Positions 15,242 through 29,760 of a stretch of DNA of 64,000 nt are shown here, piece after piece. The position numbers were made by a program, and so were the translations under genes. Origin of the DNA: Begonia masoniana (taxonomy: Eukaryota > Streptophyta > Magnoliopsida > Cucurbitales > Begoniaceae). Positions within the stretch are counted from its first letter, which is position 1. Each line of letters opens with the position of its first letter. The stretch lies in the NCBI GenBank assembly GCA_022432975.1, contig CM039516.1, positions 34,249,157 to 34,313,156 on the forward strand. The letters are read 5' to 3'. A model generated the notes under the pieces. It saw only the letters and a list, made by a program, of their open reading frames with translations, ran no database searches and was not told the origin of the DNA.

Positions 15242-16508
15242 TGTAATACCCGGCTTTACGGGATTTAATTTTTATTCTAATATAAATGGCAATTTTGTAA
15301 ATACGTCAAATTAAGTCCGTTTTGCGAACGGAAAGTTTTAATAAAGCCGTAATGATAAATTAAAATTTATGGTGAAATATGAGAATTTTGGAAAAATCGG
15401 ATCGTTAGCAAAATAACGAGACAATTGGAGGAATAAATTGAAATCAAATGGAAGGGCAATTTAGTAATTACCAAACCAATTTTTATTAAATATTACAAAT
15501 TTCTTCATTTCTTCTCCAACACTTCAACGCAAACTCCACTTCCTCTTCCTCTCTTTCACGCGATGCTCTCCTCTCCTCCGGCGATTCTCCTCTCCGGGGT
15601 CGAAGCTTGTCCTCCGGCGACTCGACTCTTCACGTTTCTCTTCTGTCTCCGCTCTCTAGGTAAGGCTCTAAGCTTTTGGAACGTTAGTTATCGATTTCTA
15701 GGGTTTAAAACGATTAGGGTTCGTTAGGGTTTTCGTTGAAAACGTAAATCGATATTTGAAATTGATAGGTTGAGCTTAGTTATGCCTCCAATAGACGTAT
15801 TGATAGTTATCGGAGCTTAGTTCATCGATTTGTTGAGGTGTATCAGAGACTTGGTTAAGTTGGAGCTTGAAAACCTCCATTAATGGAAGTTTGGTGATTC
15901 TCGAGCGCAAATTGCTCGATGAAATGCCTCAACGAAGTGTTTTAGAGTTTTAGGGAATTTTCTTTAGTTAGGACTTAGTTATTTTTGAAGTTTGAGGATT
16001 TAGACTCGGTTTAACGTATATATTGTGAAATGTATAGGCGAACAAACGCTCGTGGACGGGAGCTCGGTGTTGCAACGAGCGCGGTAATCTCTGTGACTTC
16101 TTTGGCCGTCTTGGCCTACCCGTATGAATTGAGTCGATTGAGGAATTGGAGAGTGTTGTGCTTGGGTAGTTTAGAACGGGTAGTTAGAATTATGTTTTGT
16201 TAGGTTGTTAATTGTTAGTTATTTATTGTAGTTTCTACTTGTTTTTTTTATCTTGTCATAGCACGATATTTGTTCACTTGCATCCAGTTTTCGGAACAGC
16301 ATGAAATGAGTTTCTATGCATAGTTTCATGAAAGAAAAATGATAACGAAAAGGTAATTGAACGTAATGACGATCACCGTCGGTGGCGGTGGTTCAGACAT
16401 GGCTATCGGATGAGCATGTCTTCCCCCCGGTTAGATACGAGGGGCTATCCAATCGCTGGATGTGTCGCTCCTATCTATGAAGAGAGAACCCCGGTGACGT
16501 AAATGAAA

Positions 16509-19429
16509 TTGACCACGATCGATCGTGATTTGACCACGATCGATCGTGATTTGACCACGATCGATCGTGATTTGACCACGATCGATCGTGATTTGACCAC
16601 GATCGATCGTGATTTGACCACGATCGATCGTGATTTGACCACGATCGATCGTGATTTGACCACGATCGATCGTGATTTGACCACGATCGATCGTGATTTG
16701 ACCACGATCGATCGTGATTTGACCACGATCGATCGTGATTTGACCACGATCGATCGTGATTTGACCACGATCGATCGTGATTTGACCACGATCGATCGTG
16801 ATTTGACCACGATCGATCGTGATTTGACCACGATCGATCGTGATTTGACCACGATCGATCGTGATTTGACCACGATCGATCGTGATTTGACCACGATCGA
16901 TCGTGATTTGACCACGATCGATCGTGATTTGACCACGATCGATCGTGATTTGACCACGATCGATCGTGATTTGACCACGATCGATCGTGATTTGACCACG
17001 ATCGATCGTGATTTGACCACGATCGATCGTGATTTGACCACGATCGATCGTGATTTGACCACGATCGATCGTGATTTGACCACGATCGATCGTGATTTGA
17101 CCACGATCGATCGTGATTTGACCACGATCGATCGTGATTTGACCACGATCGATCGTGATTTGACCACGATCGATCGTGATTTGACCACGATCGATCGTGA
17201 TTTGACCACGATCGATCGTGATTTGACCACGATCGATCGTGATTTGACCACGATCGATCGTGATTTGACCACGATCGATCGTGATTTGACCACGATCGAT
17301 CGTGATTTGACCACGATCGATCGTGATTTGACCACGATCGATCGTGATTTGACCACGATCGATCGTGATTTGACCACGATCGATCGTGATTTGACCACGA
17401 TCGATCGTGATTTGACCACGATCGATCGTGATTTGACCACGATCGATCGTGATTTGACCACGATCGATCGTGATTTGACCACGATCGATCGTGATTTGAC
17501 CACGATCGATCGTGATTTGACCACGATCGATCGTGATTTGACCACGATCGATCGTGATTTGACCACGATCGATCGTGATTTGACCACGATCGATCGTGAT
17601 TTGACCACGATCGATCGTGATTTGACCACGATCGATCGTGATTTGACCACGATCGATCGTGATTTGACCACGATCGATCGTGATTTGACCACGATCGATC
17701 GTGATTTGACCACGATCGATCGTGATTTGACCACGATCGATCGTGATTTGACCACGATCGATCGTGATTTGACCACGATCGATCGTGATTTGACCACGAT
17801 CGATCGTGATTTGACCACGATCGATCGTGATTTGACCACGATCGATCGTGATTTGACCACGATCGATCGTGATTTGACCACGATCGATCGTGATTTGACC
17901 ACGATCGATCGTGATTTGACCACGATCGATCGTGATTTGACCACGATCGATCGTGATTTGACCACGATCGATCGTGATTTGACCACGATCGATCGTGATT
18001 TGACCACGATCGATCGTGATTTGACCACGATCGATCGTGATTTGACCACGATCGATCGTGATTTGACCACGATCGATCGTGATTTGACCACGATCGATCG
18101 TGATTTGACCACGATCGATCGTGATTTGACCACGATCGATCGTGATTTGACCACGATCGATCGTGATTTGACCACGATCGATCGTGATTTGACCACGATC
18201 GATCGTGATTTGACCACGATCGATCGTGATTTGACCACGATCGATCGTGATTTGACCACGATCGATCGTGATTTGACCACGATCGATCGTGATTTGACCA
18301 CGATCGATCGTGATTTGACCACGATCGATCGTGATTTGACCACGATCGATCGTGATTTGACCACGATCGATCGTGATTTGACCACGATCGATCGTGATTT
18401 GACCACGATCGATCGTGATTTGACCACGATCGATCGTGATTTGACCACGATCGATCGTGATTTGACCACGATCGATCGTGATTTGACCACGATCGATCGT
18501 GATTTGACCACGATCGATCGTGATTTGACCACGATCGATCGTGATTTGACCACGATCGATCGTGATTTGACCACGATCGATCGTGATTTGACCACGATCG
18601 ATCGTGATTTGACCACGATCGATCGTGATTTGACCACGATCGATCGTGATTTGACCACGATCGATCGTGATTTGACCACGATCGATCGTGATTTGACCAC
18701 GATCGATCGTGATTTGACCACGATCGATCGTGATTTGACCACGATCGATCGTGATTTGACCACGATCGATCGTGATTTGACCACGATCGATCGTGATTTG
18801 ACCACGATCGATCGTGATTTGACCACGATCGATCGTGATTTGACCACGATCGATCGTGATTTGACCACGATCGATCGTGATTTGACCACGATCGATCGTG
18901 ATTTGACCACGATCGATCGTGATTTGACCACGATCGATCGTGATTTGACCACGATCGATCGTGATTTGACCACGATCGATCGTGATTTGACCACGATCGA
19001 TCGTGATTTGACCACGATCGATCGTGATTTGACCACGATCGATCGTGATTTGACCACGATCGATCGTGATTTGACCACGATCGATCGTGATCTGCAGAAA
19101 AGAGGAAAAAGGCCTATCACGATCGATCGTGATTTGACCACGATCGATCGTGATCTGCAGAAAAGAGGAAAAAGGCCTATCACGATCGATCGTGATTTGA
19201 CCACGATCGATCGTGATTTGACCACGATCGATCGTGATTTGACCACGATCGATCGTGATTTGACCACGATCGATCGTGATTTGACCACGATCGATCGTGA
19301 TTTGACCACGATCGATCGTGATTTGACCACGATCGATCGTGATTTGACCACGATCGATCGTGATTTGACCACGATCGATCGTGATTTGACCACGATCGAT
19401 CGTGATTTGACCACGATCGATCGTGATTA
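16509..19429. repeat. 21-bp tandem array of CACGATCGATCGTG palindromes, about 139 units
   Basis: Each unit is the perfect 14-bp palindrome CACGATCGATCGTG plus the spacer ATTTGAC. It has three CpGs and two GATC sites per unit. Units are identical except for two interruptions near 19092 and 19155, where the spacer becomes 'ctgcagaaaagagg' plus 'aaaaaggcctat'. That spacer is also found in the short unexpanded cluster at 29284-29578. Frames reading TIDRDLT or VKSRSIV repeats across it are not genes. Confidence 0.97.
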
Positions 19430-19432
19430 CAG

Positions 19433-20615
<1,183 letters not shown>

Positions 20616-20653
20616 GGGAAAATAAGGGTACGATTTAAGGGTCGCTACAGTTA

Positions 20654-20666
20654 TGGTATCAGAGCC
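20654..20666 (+). promoter_or_regulatory. Primer-binding site (initiator-Met tRNA)
   Basis: TGGTATCAGAGCC begins four bases after the 5' LTR end. This is the standard plant LTR-retrotransposon primer-binding site, complementary to the 3' end of initiator methionine tRNA, from which minus-strand cDNA synthesis would start. Confidence 0.95.
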
Positions 20667-20813
20667 CCCGGGTTTTAAAAACGGTTCTGTAGACTGCACG
20701 ACTGCTCAGCCACTACGCGGACATCCTTCATCAACTGTAAGTACGTTTAATTGCTTTATTTAAATTCGATTTCTTAGGATTATTGTTTTAATTTTTATAG
20801 GAGTTTATAGAAA

Positions 20814-23800
20814 ATGGTTCGAGGTAGAGACGCCCGAGACGATGCCATAGATAGACTGACAGACTTGCTCGATCGTCAATCCCAACACATGGATCGACAG
20901 GCACAACAAATTACGGACTTAGTTCGTGAGAATCGGAGGACTCAAGAGATAGTTGTCCCTAATGGTCAAAGCATGGAGAGATTTCAAAAGTTAAGACCTC
21001 CGATATTCGATGGGCAATCTACGGACCCCTCTGTTGCTGAGGAGTGGGTTCGAAAAATGGAGGATATGTTAGCGTATGCCAAGGTGGATAATGCCGAGAA
21101 GGTTGAGTGCGTCACATTCCACCTGACATTGGATGCCCGATCATGGTGGGATTCAGTTAAGGCTACAACGGACGTGGCGTTGATGAGGTGGGAACGGTTT
21201 AAGACCGTGTTCTTTGACAAATATTTCAGCCGTACAGTGAGGGCGGCAAAGAGAGCTGAATTTACGCAATTGAAACAGACTAGCACGGTTGCAGAGTATA
21301 TCAGAAAGTTTGAAGCTTTATCCAAGTTTGCACCGCGTCTAGTCAGTGATAATGAGGAAAAAGTGCAACAATTCATGGATGGACTGAACAGGGAGATCCG
21401 AAAGAACATTATAGTATCGGGTATTCTAGATGTGCCCTATGAGGAAATTGCAGCGAGAGCCCTGGAGTTTGAGGCTGCTGAATTGACCTGTGTTAAGCCG
21501 AGAGAGCCTGCCAAGGGCTTCTTTCGGGAGATCCAGCCTCAGGTACGAAACAAGGGTTGGCAACCTAGGGGACAACAACAACGAGGTGTCAAAAGGCCTC
21601 ATGAAGGAGGAAACGATCAGGGCAAAGGAAAGCAAGTTCAAGGGACTGTTCAGAAGCCTGTTTGTCCTAAATGCCAGAAAGAACATTTTGGCGAGTGTCG
21701 GTTTGGCACCAATAGCTGTTTCAGGTGCGGAGAAGTCTGCCATTATGTTATGAACTGCCCATTATTAGACCGAAATCAGCCAGGCAGAAATCAACAGGGC
21801 AAAGATCAGCGACGAGTTATGCCAAGGATCTTCGCATTTATTGAGCCTGGAGATGTCGAAGACGAGGCACAGCCATCTGTCATAACAGGTACTATTCTAG
21901 TCATGGGTGTACCGGTATTTTCTTTGATAGATACGGGAGCTACGCACTCCTTCATTTCAATTGCTTGCATGATTAGATTGGGGCTAGTATCTGAGTTGGC
22001 TGAGTGCGAGTATAGAGTAATGCTGCCTTCAGGAGCGAATATGCAGTCTGATCGAGTTTTCCAGGGCAACGTCGTCTCTGTGGGAAACAACACCCTCTAT
22101 GCCCGGTTGATAGTTATGGGTATAGAGGTGTATGATCTTATTTTGGGGATGGATTGGCTTGCACGCCATTGCGCCACAATTGACTGCGGGTCCGGGTTGG
22201 TGACTTTCCGCCCCCCGAACAAAGTTGAGTTCACTTTTCAGGCAATGAATAGGTTAAGCGGGCTACCGACTACTTATTCGATGATAGCCAGAGAACAATT
22301 TAAAGATGGATGCTCGATTTTTGTGGCCACGGTGATTGATACTCGGCTACTTGACAAATTGAAACCGGATGATCTTCCAGTTGTTAAGGAATTCTCGGAG
22401 ATCTTTCTCGACGATCTTCCCGGACTACCGCCAGATCGGGAGATCGAGTTTGTGATTGATGTTTATCCGAGTTCAGCACCTGTGTCCAAGAATGCATATA
22501 GGTTAGCACCTGTTGAATTGAAAGAACTAAAATCTCAGTTGGAGGAGCTATTAGACAAAGGGTTCATTCGACCCAGCTTTTCTCCGTGGGGTGCACCGGT
22601 CCTATTTGTGAAGAAAAAGGACGGAACTCTCAGGATGTGCGTTGATTATCGAGAGTTAAATAAATTGACCGTGAAGAATAAGTATCCACTGCCCCGAATT
22701 GACGATCTATTCGACCAACTGTAGGGTGCCCGAGTGTTTTCAAGGATTGACCTACGCACGGGTTATTATCAGTTGAAGGTCCGAAAGGAAGATATTGAAA
22801 AGACAGCGTTTTGAACGAGGTATGGGCATTACGAATTTCTTGTGATGTCTTTTGGACTTACGAATGCTCCTGCAGCGTTCATGGATATGATGAATCGCGT
22901 CTTCAAGGAGTATTTGGACAGGTTCGTCGTTGTTTTTATAGATGACATCCTGGTCTATTCTAAGACAAAGGAGGAGCACGATGAGCATTTACGGATTGTT
23001 TTAAGGACTTTGTGCCAGCATCAATTGTATCCGAAATTTTCTAAGTGTGAATTCTGGCTTGATCAAGTAAGTTTTCTTGGTCATATCATATCTCAGGAGG
23101 GAATCTCAGTAGATCCAGCTAAAATTGAGGTTGTCAAGCAATGGCCACAGCCTAAGAATGTACAAGAGGTACGGGGATTTCTTGGTTTAGCTGGATATTA
23201 CAGGAAATTCATCGAGGGATTTTCAAAGATAGCCGTCCCTCTATCTCGATTGACAAGAAAGAATGAAAGATTTGTATGGTCTCCTGCTTGTGAGAAGAGC
23301 TTTGTGGAGCTGAAACAGAGATTGACTACGGCTCCAGTTCTGACACTACCAGTCGAGGGTGATAGGTTCAGTATTTACTTTGATGCCTCGAAAATCGGAT
23401 TGGGATGTGTATTGATGCAGGAAGGCAAAGTCATTGCTTATGCTTCTAGACAGTTGAAGCCTTATGAACAAAATTATCTGACACACGACCTTGAGCTTGC
23501 AGCGGTCGTTTTTGCGTTAAAAATTTGGATACACTATCTGTATGGGCAGCAGTGTGAAGTGTTCTCAGATCACAAGAGCTTAAAGTATCTATTTACACAA
23601 AAAGAGTTGAACATGCGGCAGAGAAGGTGGTTGGAATTCGTTAAAGATTACGATTTTGAAATTAAATACCACCCAGGAAAGGCAAATAAAGTAGCTGATG
23701 CCTTGAGTCGAATGCCTACAACGAGCCAACCTTCGCTTGCATCAATGTCAGTAATGTTGAGGTCTGAGATGGAGAAGTTTGACGTGGAAATTGTGGCTGA

Positions 23801-25280
23801 ATTGTCCAGCATGCTTACTAATATTTCTCTTCGACCGACAATTTTGGATAGAATACGAGTGGCTCAACAGAACGATTTGGAGTGTGAAAGGCATCGAATG
23901 AGTATGACATCTGAAGGTTCGTCTGACTTCAACCTGACAGATGACGGAGTATTGAAATTTAGGCACAGGTGGTACGTGCCTAATGATGATGAGCTGAAAA
24001 ATGAGATCTTAACTCAGGCACATTCCTCGGTGTATTCAGTGCATCCGGGGAGCACCAAAATGTATAGAGACTTGAGACAACATTTTTGGTGGACTAACAT
24101 GAAGAGAGAAATTGCCAGGTACGTGGAAACTTGCCTGATTTGTCAACAGGTTAAGGGAGAGCATCAAAGGCCAGCCGGAACCCTACAGCCATTGCCTATT
24201 CTGGAGTGGAAGTGGGAGCAAATATCCACAGATTTTATAGTTGGACTCCCGAGAACAACAAAGGGGTACGATGGTATTTGGGTGATAGTGGACCGTTTGA
24301 CAAAGACGGCCCACTTCCTGCCAGTGAAGATGACCTATTCTATGGACCAGCTAGCTGAGCTGTACGTACAGGAGATTGTTAGACTACACGGAGTGCCTAT
24401 CTCTATTGTTTCTGATAGAGATGCCAGATTTACTTCGAAGTTCTGGAAGAGTTTACATAAGGCGATGGGAACTCAGTTGAATTTTAGCACGGCATTTCAT
24501 CCTCAGACTGACGGACAGACAGAAAGAACAAATCAGATTCTTGAGGATATGCTTAGAGCATGCGTGCTAGAGTTTCAGGGCTCGTGGAGCTGATATCTGC
24601 CATTGATTGAGTTTTCGTACAATAACAGCTTCCAGGCTACGATTGGCATGGCTCCGTTTGAGGCGTTGTATGGTAGAAAATGCAGGTCTCCACTATATTG
24701 GGATGAGGTAGGCGAAGCTAGCATTGTTGGCCCAGATATTTTGCAGCAAACAGCGGAGAAGATCGCTATTATCAGACAACGCATAGAGATTGCACAAAGC
24801 CGCCAAAAGAGTTATGCTGACACCAGACGGAGAGAATTACAGTTTAAGGAAGGTGACGAGGTGTATTTAAAGATTTCTCCGTTTAAAGGCGTTATGCGAT
24901 TTGGAAGACGAGGCAAGTTGAACCCTCGTTTTGTCGGACCCTTTCCTATTCTGAAGAGGGTCGGAACTATGGCGTACAGATTGCAGCTTCCAGCATCTAT
25001 GGAAGGTATTCACGATGTGTTCCATGTGTCCATGCTCAGAAAATGTGTACGTGATCCATCACATGTCGTCGAAACAAGGGAGATAGAAGTGCAACCAACG
25101 CTGACCTACGAGGAAAGGCCAGTGCGAATCCTGGAGTCTTCTATCAAGGTGTTGCGAAATAAGGAGATTCCTCTCGTAAAGGTTTTGTGGAGGAACCATG
25201 ATGTGGAGGAGGCTACTTAGGAGAGACAGCAGGATATGATGTTGAAGTATCCTGAACTGTTTGTGTAAGGAAATTTTGAG
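20814..25280 (+). pseudogene. Tekay gag-pol polyprotein with chromodomain, four premature stops
   Basis: It starts at ATG 20814 ([13 protein letters not shown]). Gag contains [11 protein letters not shown] and SWWDSV. A zinc knuckle [14 protein letters not shown] lies near residue 302. Protease has [12 protein letters not shown] near residue 370. RT has [13 protein letters not shown] and FIDDILVYS (22935-22961). RNase H has [14 protein letters not shown] and DALSRMP. Integrase has a zinc-binding [16 protein letters not shown] and core [17 protein letters not shown] and [10 protein letters not shown], so D, D and E are retained. A chromodomain (about 25075-25230) would guide integration to modified chromatin. 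In-frame stops lie at 22722, 22812, 24591 and 25218, and each is one transition away from Gln, Arg, Arg or Trp. Otherwise the frame is intact to TGA at 25278. It is a recently disabled copy. Confidence 0.95.
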
Positions 25281-25293
25281 GACAAAATTTAAA

Positions 25294-25308
25294 TAAGGTG
25301 GGTGGAAT
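25294..25308 (+). promoter_or_regulatory. Polypurine tract
   Basis: ATAAGGTGGGTGGAA lies directly before the 3' LTR, preceded by 'ttttgaggacaaaattt', typical of the end of Tekay-type pol. It primes plus-strand cDNA synthesis in this class of element. Confidence 0.88.
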
Positions 25309-25796
25309 GTAACACCCGGCTTTACGGCATTTAATTTTTATTCTAATATAAATGGCAATTTTGTAAATACGTCAAATTAAGTCCGTTTTGCGAACGGAAA
25401 GTTTTAACGAAGCCGTAATGATAGATTGGAATTTATGGTGAAATATGAGAATTTTGGAAAAATCGGATCGTTAGCAAAATAACGAGACAATTGGAGGAAT
25501 AAATTGAAATCAAATGGAATATAGTAATTAACCAAACCAATTTTATTAAATATTACAAATTTCTTCATTTCTTCTCCAACACTTCAACGCAAACTCCACT
25601 TCCTCTTCCTCTCTTTCACGCGACGCTCTCCTCTCCTCCGGCGATTCTCCTCTCCGCGGTCGAAGCTTGTCCTTCGGCGACTCGACTCTTCACGTTTCTC
25701 TTCCGTCTCCGCTCTCTAGGTAAGGCTCTAAGCTTTTGGAACGTTAGTTATCGATTTCTAGGGTTTAAAATGATTAGGGTTCGTTAGGTTTTCGTT

Positions 25797-26298
<502 letters not shown>

Positions 26299-26799
26299 TT
26301 AGGGTTTCGTTGAAAACGTAAATCGATGTTTGAATTGATAGGTTGAGCTAGTTATGCCTCTAATAGACGTATGATAGTTATCGGAGCTTAGTTCATCGAT
26401 TTGTTGAGGTGTATCAGAGACTTGGTAAGTTGGAGCTTGAAAACCTCCATTAATGGAAGTTTGGTGATTCTCGAGCGCAAATTGCTCGATGAAATGCCTC
26501 AACGAAGTGTTTTAGAGTTTTAGGGAATTTTCTTAGTTAGGACTTAGTTATTTTTGAAGTTTGAGGATAGACTCGGTTAACGTATATATTGTGAAATGTA
26601 TAGGCGAACAAACGCTCGTGGACGGAGCTCGGTGTGCAACGACGCGAGGTAAGTCTCTGTGACTTGTTTGGCCGTCTTGCCTAAACCGTATGAATTGAGT
26701 CGATTGAGGAAATTGGCGATGTGTGTGCTTGGGTAGTTTAGAACGGGTAGTTAGAATTATGTTTTGTTAGGTGTTAATGTTAGTATTTATTGTATGTTT

Positions 26800-27065
<266 letters not shown>

Positions 27066-27262
27066 CTTGTTCATAGCACGATATTTGTTCACGCATCATA
27101 GTTTTCGAACGGCATGAAAATGAGTTTCTATGCATATTTTCATGAAAAGGAAAATGATAACGAAAAGGTAATGAACGTAATGACGATCACGTCGGTGGCG
27201 GTGGTTCAGACATGGCTGTCGGATGAAGCATGTCTTCCCCCCGGTTAGATACGAGGGGCTAT

Positions 27263-27303
27263 CCACGATCGATCGTGATTTGACCACGATCGATCGTGAT
27301 TTG
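27263..27303. repeat. Two isolated copies of the 21-bp palindrome unit
   Basis: Two CACGATCGATCGTG units separated by ATTTGAC are spliced between 'gaggggctatc' and 'gcccgtgacgtaaatg'. At the corresponding point the 5' LTR reads straight on ('ctatccaatcgctggatg'). Confidence 0.9.
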
Positions 27304-27304
27304 A

Positions 27305-27675
27305 GCCCGTGACGTAAATGAAATGTTAGCGAAAAGGTAGGACGCATGATTTCGACTGTACATGCATAGCAAGCATTCACGCGCATTCACTTAGATTTAC
27401 TGAGCCTTTAGCTCACCGTGTTTAATTCTATGGTGTAGTGAGTTTGAGACAGGTGAGGAAGACCGCCCTCCGCCTGAAGATATGGACCAACACGTTGAAG
27501 GAGGAGGACCCGTGGAGTGCGCTGGCAATCGGAGCGTGATTTTGACCCGGTGGGGACTTAGGTAAACATTTGGGAATTGATAGATAGAATATAGGAGATA
27601 TGTATAGTTAATACTTTAGGATGTTTTGGGGTTGGGATAGATTATATGTCGCGTGTTTGGAAATTAAAGGATTAT
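27305..27675. repeat. Duplicated LTR block, copy 1 (copy 2 at about 28711-29075)
   Basis: The segment 'gtgacgtaaatgaaatg' to 'gtttggaaattaaagga' occurs twice in the 3' LTR, on both sides of the 1-kb palindrome array. The copies differ mainly by single-base indels in short homopolymers. This fits a segmental duplication at the array, or one locus assembled twice from noisy reads. Confidence 0.85.
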
Positions 27676-28675
27676 TTGACCACGATCGATCGTGATTTGA
27701 CCACGATCGATCGTGATTTGACCACGATCGATCGTGATTTGACCACGATCGATCGTGATTTGACCACGATCGATCGTGATTTGACCACGATCGATCGTGA
27801 TTTGACCACGATCGATCGTGATTTGACCACGATCGATCGTGATTTGACCACGATCGATCGTGATTTGACCACGATCGATCGTGATTTGACCACGATCGAT
27901 CGTGATTTGACCACGATCGATCGTGATTTGACCACGATCGATCGTGATTTGACCACGATCGATCGTGATTTGACCACGATCGATCGTGATTTGACCACGA
28001 TCGATCGTGATTTGACCACGATCGATCGTGATTTGACCACGATCGATCGTGATTTGACCACGATCGATCGTGATTTGACCACGATCGATCGTGATTTGAC
28101 CACGATCGATCGTGATTTGACCACGATCGATCGTGATTTGACCACGATCGATCGTGATTTGACCACGATCGATCGTGATTTGACCACGATCGATCGTGAT
28201 TTGACCACGATCGATCGTGATTTGACCACGATCGATCGTGATTTGACCACGATCGATCGTGATTTGACCACGATCGATCGTGATTTGACCACGATCGATC
28301 GTGATTTGACCACGATCGATCGTGATTTGACCACGATCGATCGTGATTTGACCACGATCGATCGTGATTTGACCACGATCGATCGTGATTTGACCACGAT
28401 CGATCGTGATTTGACCACGATCGATCGTGATTTGACCACGATCGATCGTGATTTGACCACGATCGATCGTGATTTGACCACGATCGATCGTGATTTGACC
28501 ACGATCGATCGTGATTTGACCACGATCGATCGTGATTTGACCACGATCGATCGTGATTTGACCACGATCGATCGTGATTTGACCACGATCGATCGTGATT
28601 TGACCACGATCGATCGTGATTTGACCACGATCGATCGTGATTTGACCACGATCGATCGTGATTTGACCACGATCG
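27676..28675. repeat. 21-bp palindrome array in 3' LTR, about 48 units (1000 bp)
   Basis: The unit is the same CACGATCGATCGTG plus ATTTGAC as in the 5' LTR, perfectly homogeneous, and it ends mid-palindrome at 'gatcgcctgatgtg'. It breaks a sequence that in the 5' LTR reads 'atcgctggatgtgtcg'. Confidence 0.96.
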
Positions 28676-29283
28676 CCTGATGTGTCGTCCTATCTAATGA
28701 GAGAGAACGCCCCGGTGACGTAAATGAAATGTATAGCGAAAAGGTAGGAGCATGATTTCGAACTGTACATGCATAGCATAGCATTCACGCGCATTCACTT
28801 AGATTTACTGAGCCTTTAGCTCACGTGTTTAATTCTATGGTGTAGGTGGATTTTGAGACAGGTGAGGAAGACGCCCCTCCGCTGAAGTATGAACACGTGA
28901 GGAGGAGGACCCGTGTGATGCGCTGGCACAATCGGAGCGTGATTTTGACCCGTGGGGACGTAGGTAAACATTTTGGGAATTGATAGATAGAATATAGGAG
29001 ATATGTATAGTTAAATACTTTAGGATGTTTTGGGTTGGATAGATTATATGTCGCGTGTTTTGGAAATTAAAAGGATTTTTGTAATGTATTGATTATTTTC
29101 AAACAGGAGGAAACGTTAAACTTTTAAACGGAACCATGCAGTTTGTTTTTATGAAATTGTTTAGATTTTAATGCGTTTTGAGTCGAAGAACGGGTGATAG
29201 GTACCGAGTGAAATGTATGTGTGTGGTAGGGTAAGGGTAAAGGTGTCGAAGTGTGTTTTTGTGAATTGTATGAAATGGGTTTG

Positions 29284-29578
29284 ATGCCGATCGTGATTTG
29301 ACCACGATCGATCGTGATCTGCAGAAAAGAGGAAAAAGGCCTATCACGATCGATCGTGATTTGACCACGATCGATCGTGATCTGAGAAAAAGAAATCTCC
29401 AAGGATTCCAGAGGCGGCCCGATCGATCGGGCACACTACCACGATCGATCGGGATAAGTAAAGGCCTATCACGATCGATCGTGATTTGACCACGATCGAT
29501 CGTGATCTGCAGAAATGGAGAAGAAGAAGAAAAGGCCTATCACGATCGATCGTGACACAACCACGATCGATCGTGATT
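29284..29578. repeat. Unexpanded cluster of paired palindromes, likely ancestral
   Basis: Pairs of CACGATCGATCGTG (one pair partly CCCGATCGATCGGG) are separated by 7 bp within a pair and by 30-50 bp of purine-rich spacer ('gcagaaaagaggaaaaagg') between pairs. It ends 177 bp before the LTR terminus. The perfect 21-mer arrays appear to derive from one such pair. Confidence 0.9.
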
Positions 29579-29760
29579 ACAGAAAATATTTTATATTGTT
29601 TTAAATTGTTTTATAATTTGTTTTAATGGTTTTATTTAAATGGTTTCCACATAGTTTCCAAATGATTTTTAATTTTTAATTCCGCTTGTAAGGATAAAAA
29701 AAAATATATATATATATATACGGGAAAATAAGGGTACGGTTTAAGGGTCGCTACAAGTAG

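Noticed and set aside
16509..19429. CRISPR array
   Set aside because: Regular palindromic repeats, but the 7-bp spacers are identical and there are no cas genes; this is a eukaryotic LTR satellite.
27646..28784. TIDRDLT repeat protein of 344 aa
   Set aside because: Same 21-bp array in the 3' LTR, no gene context.
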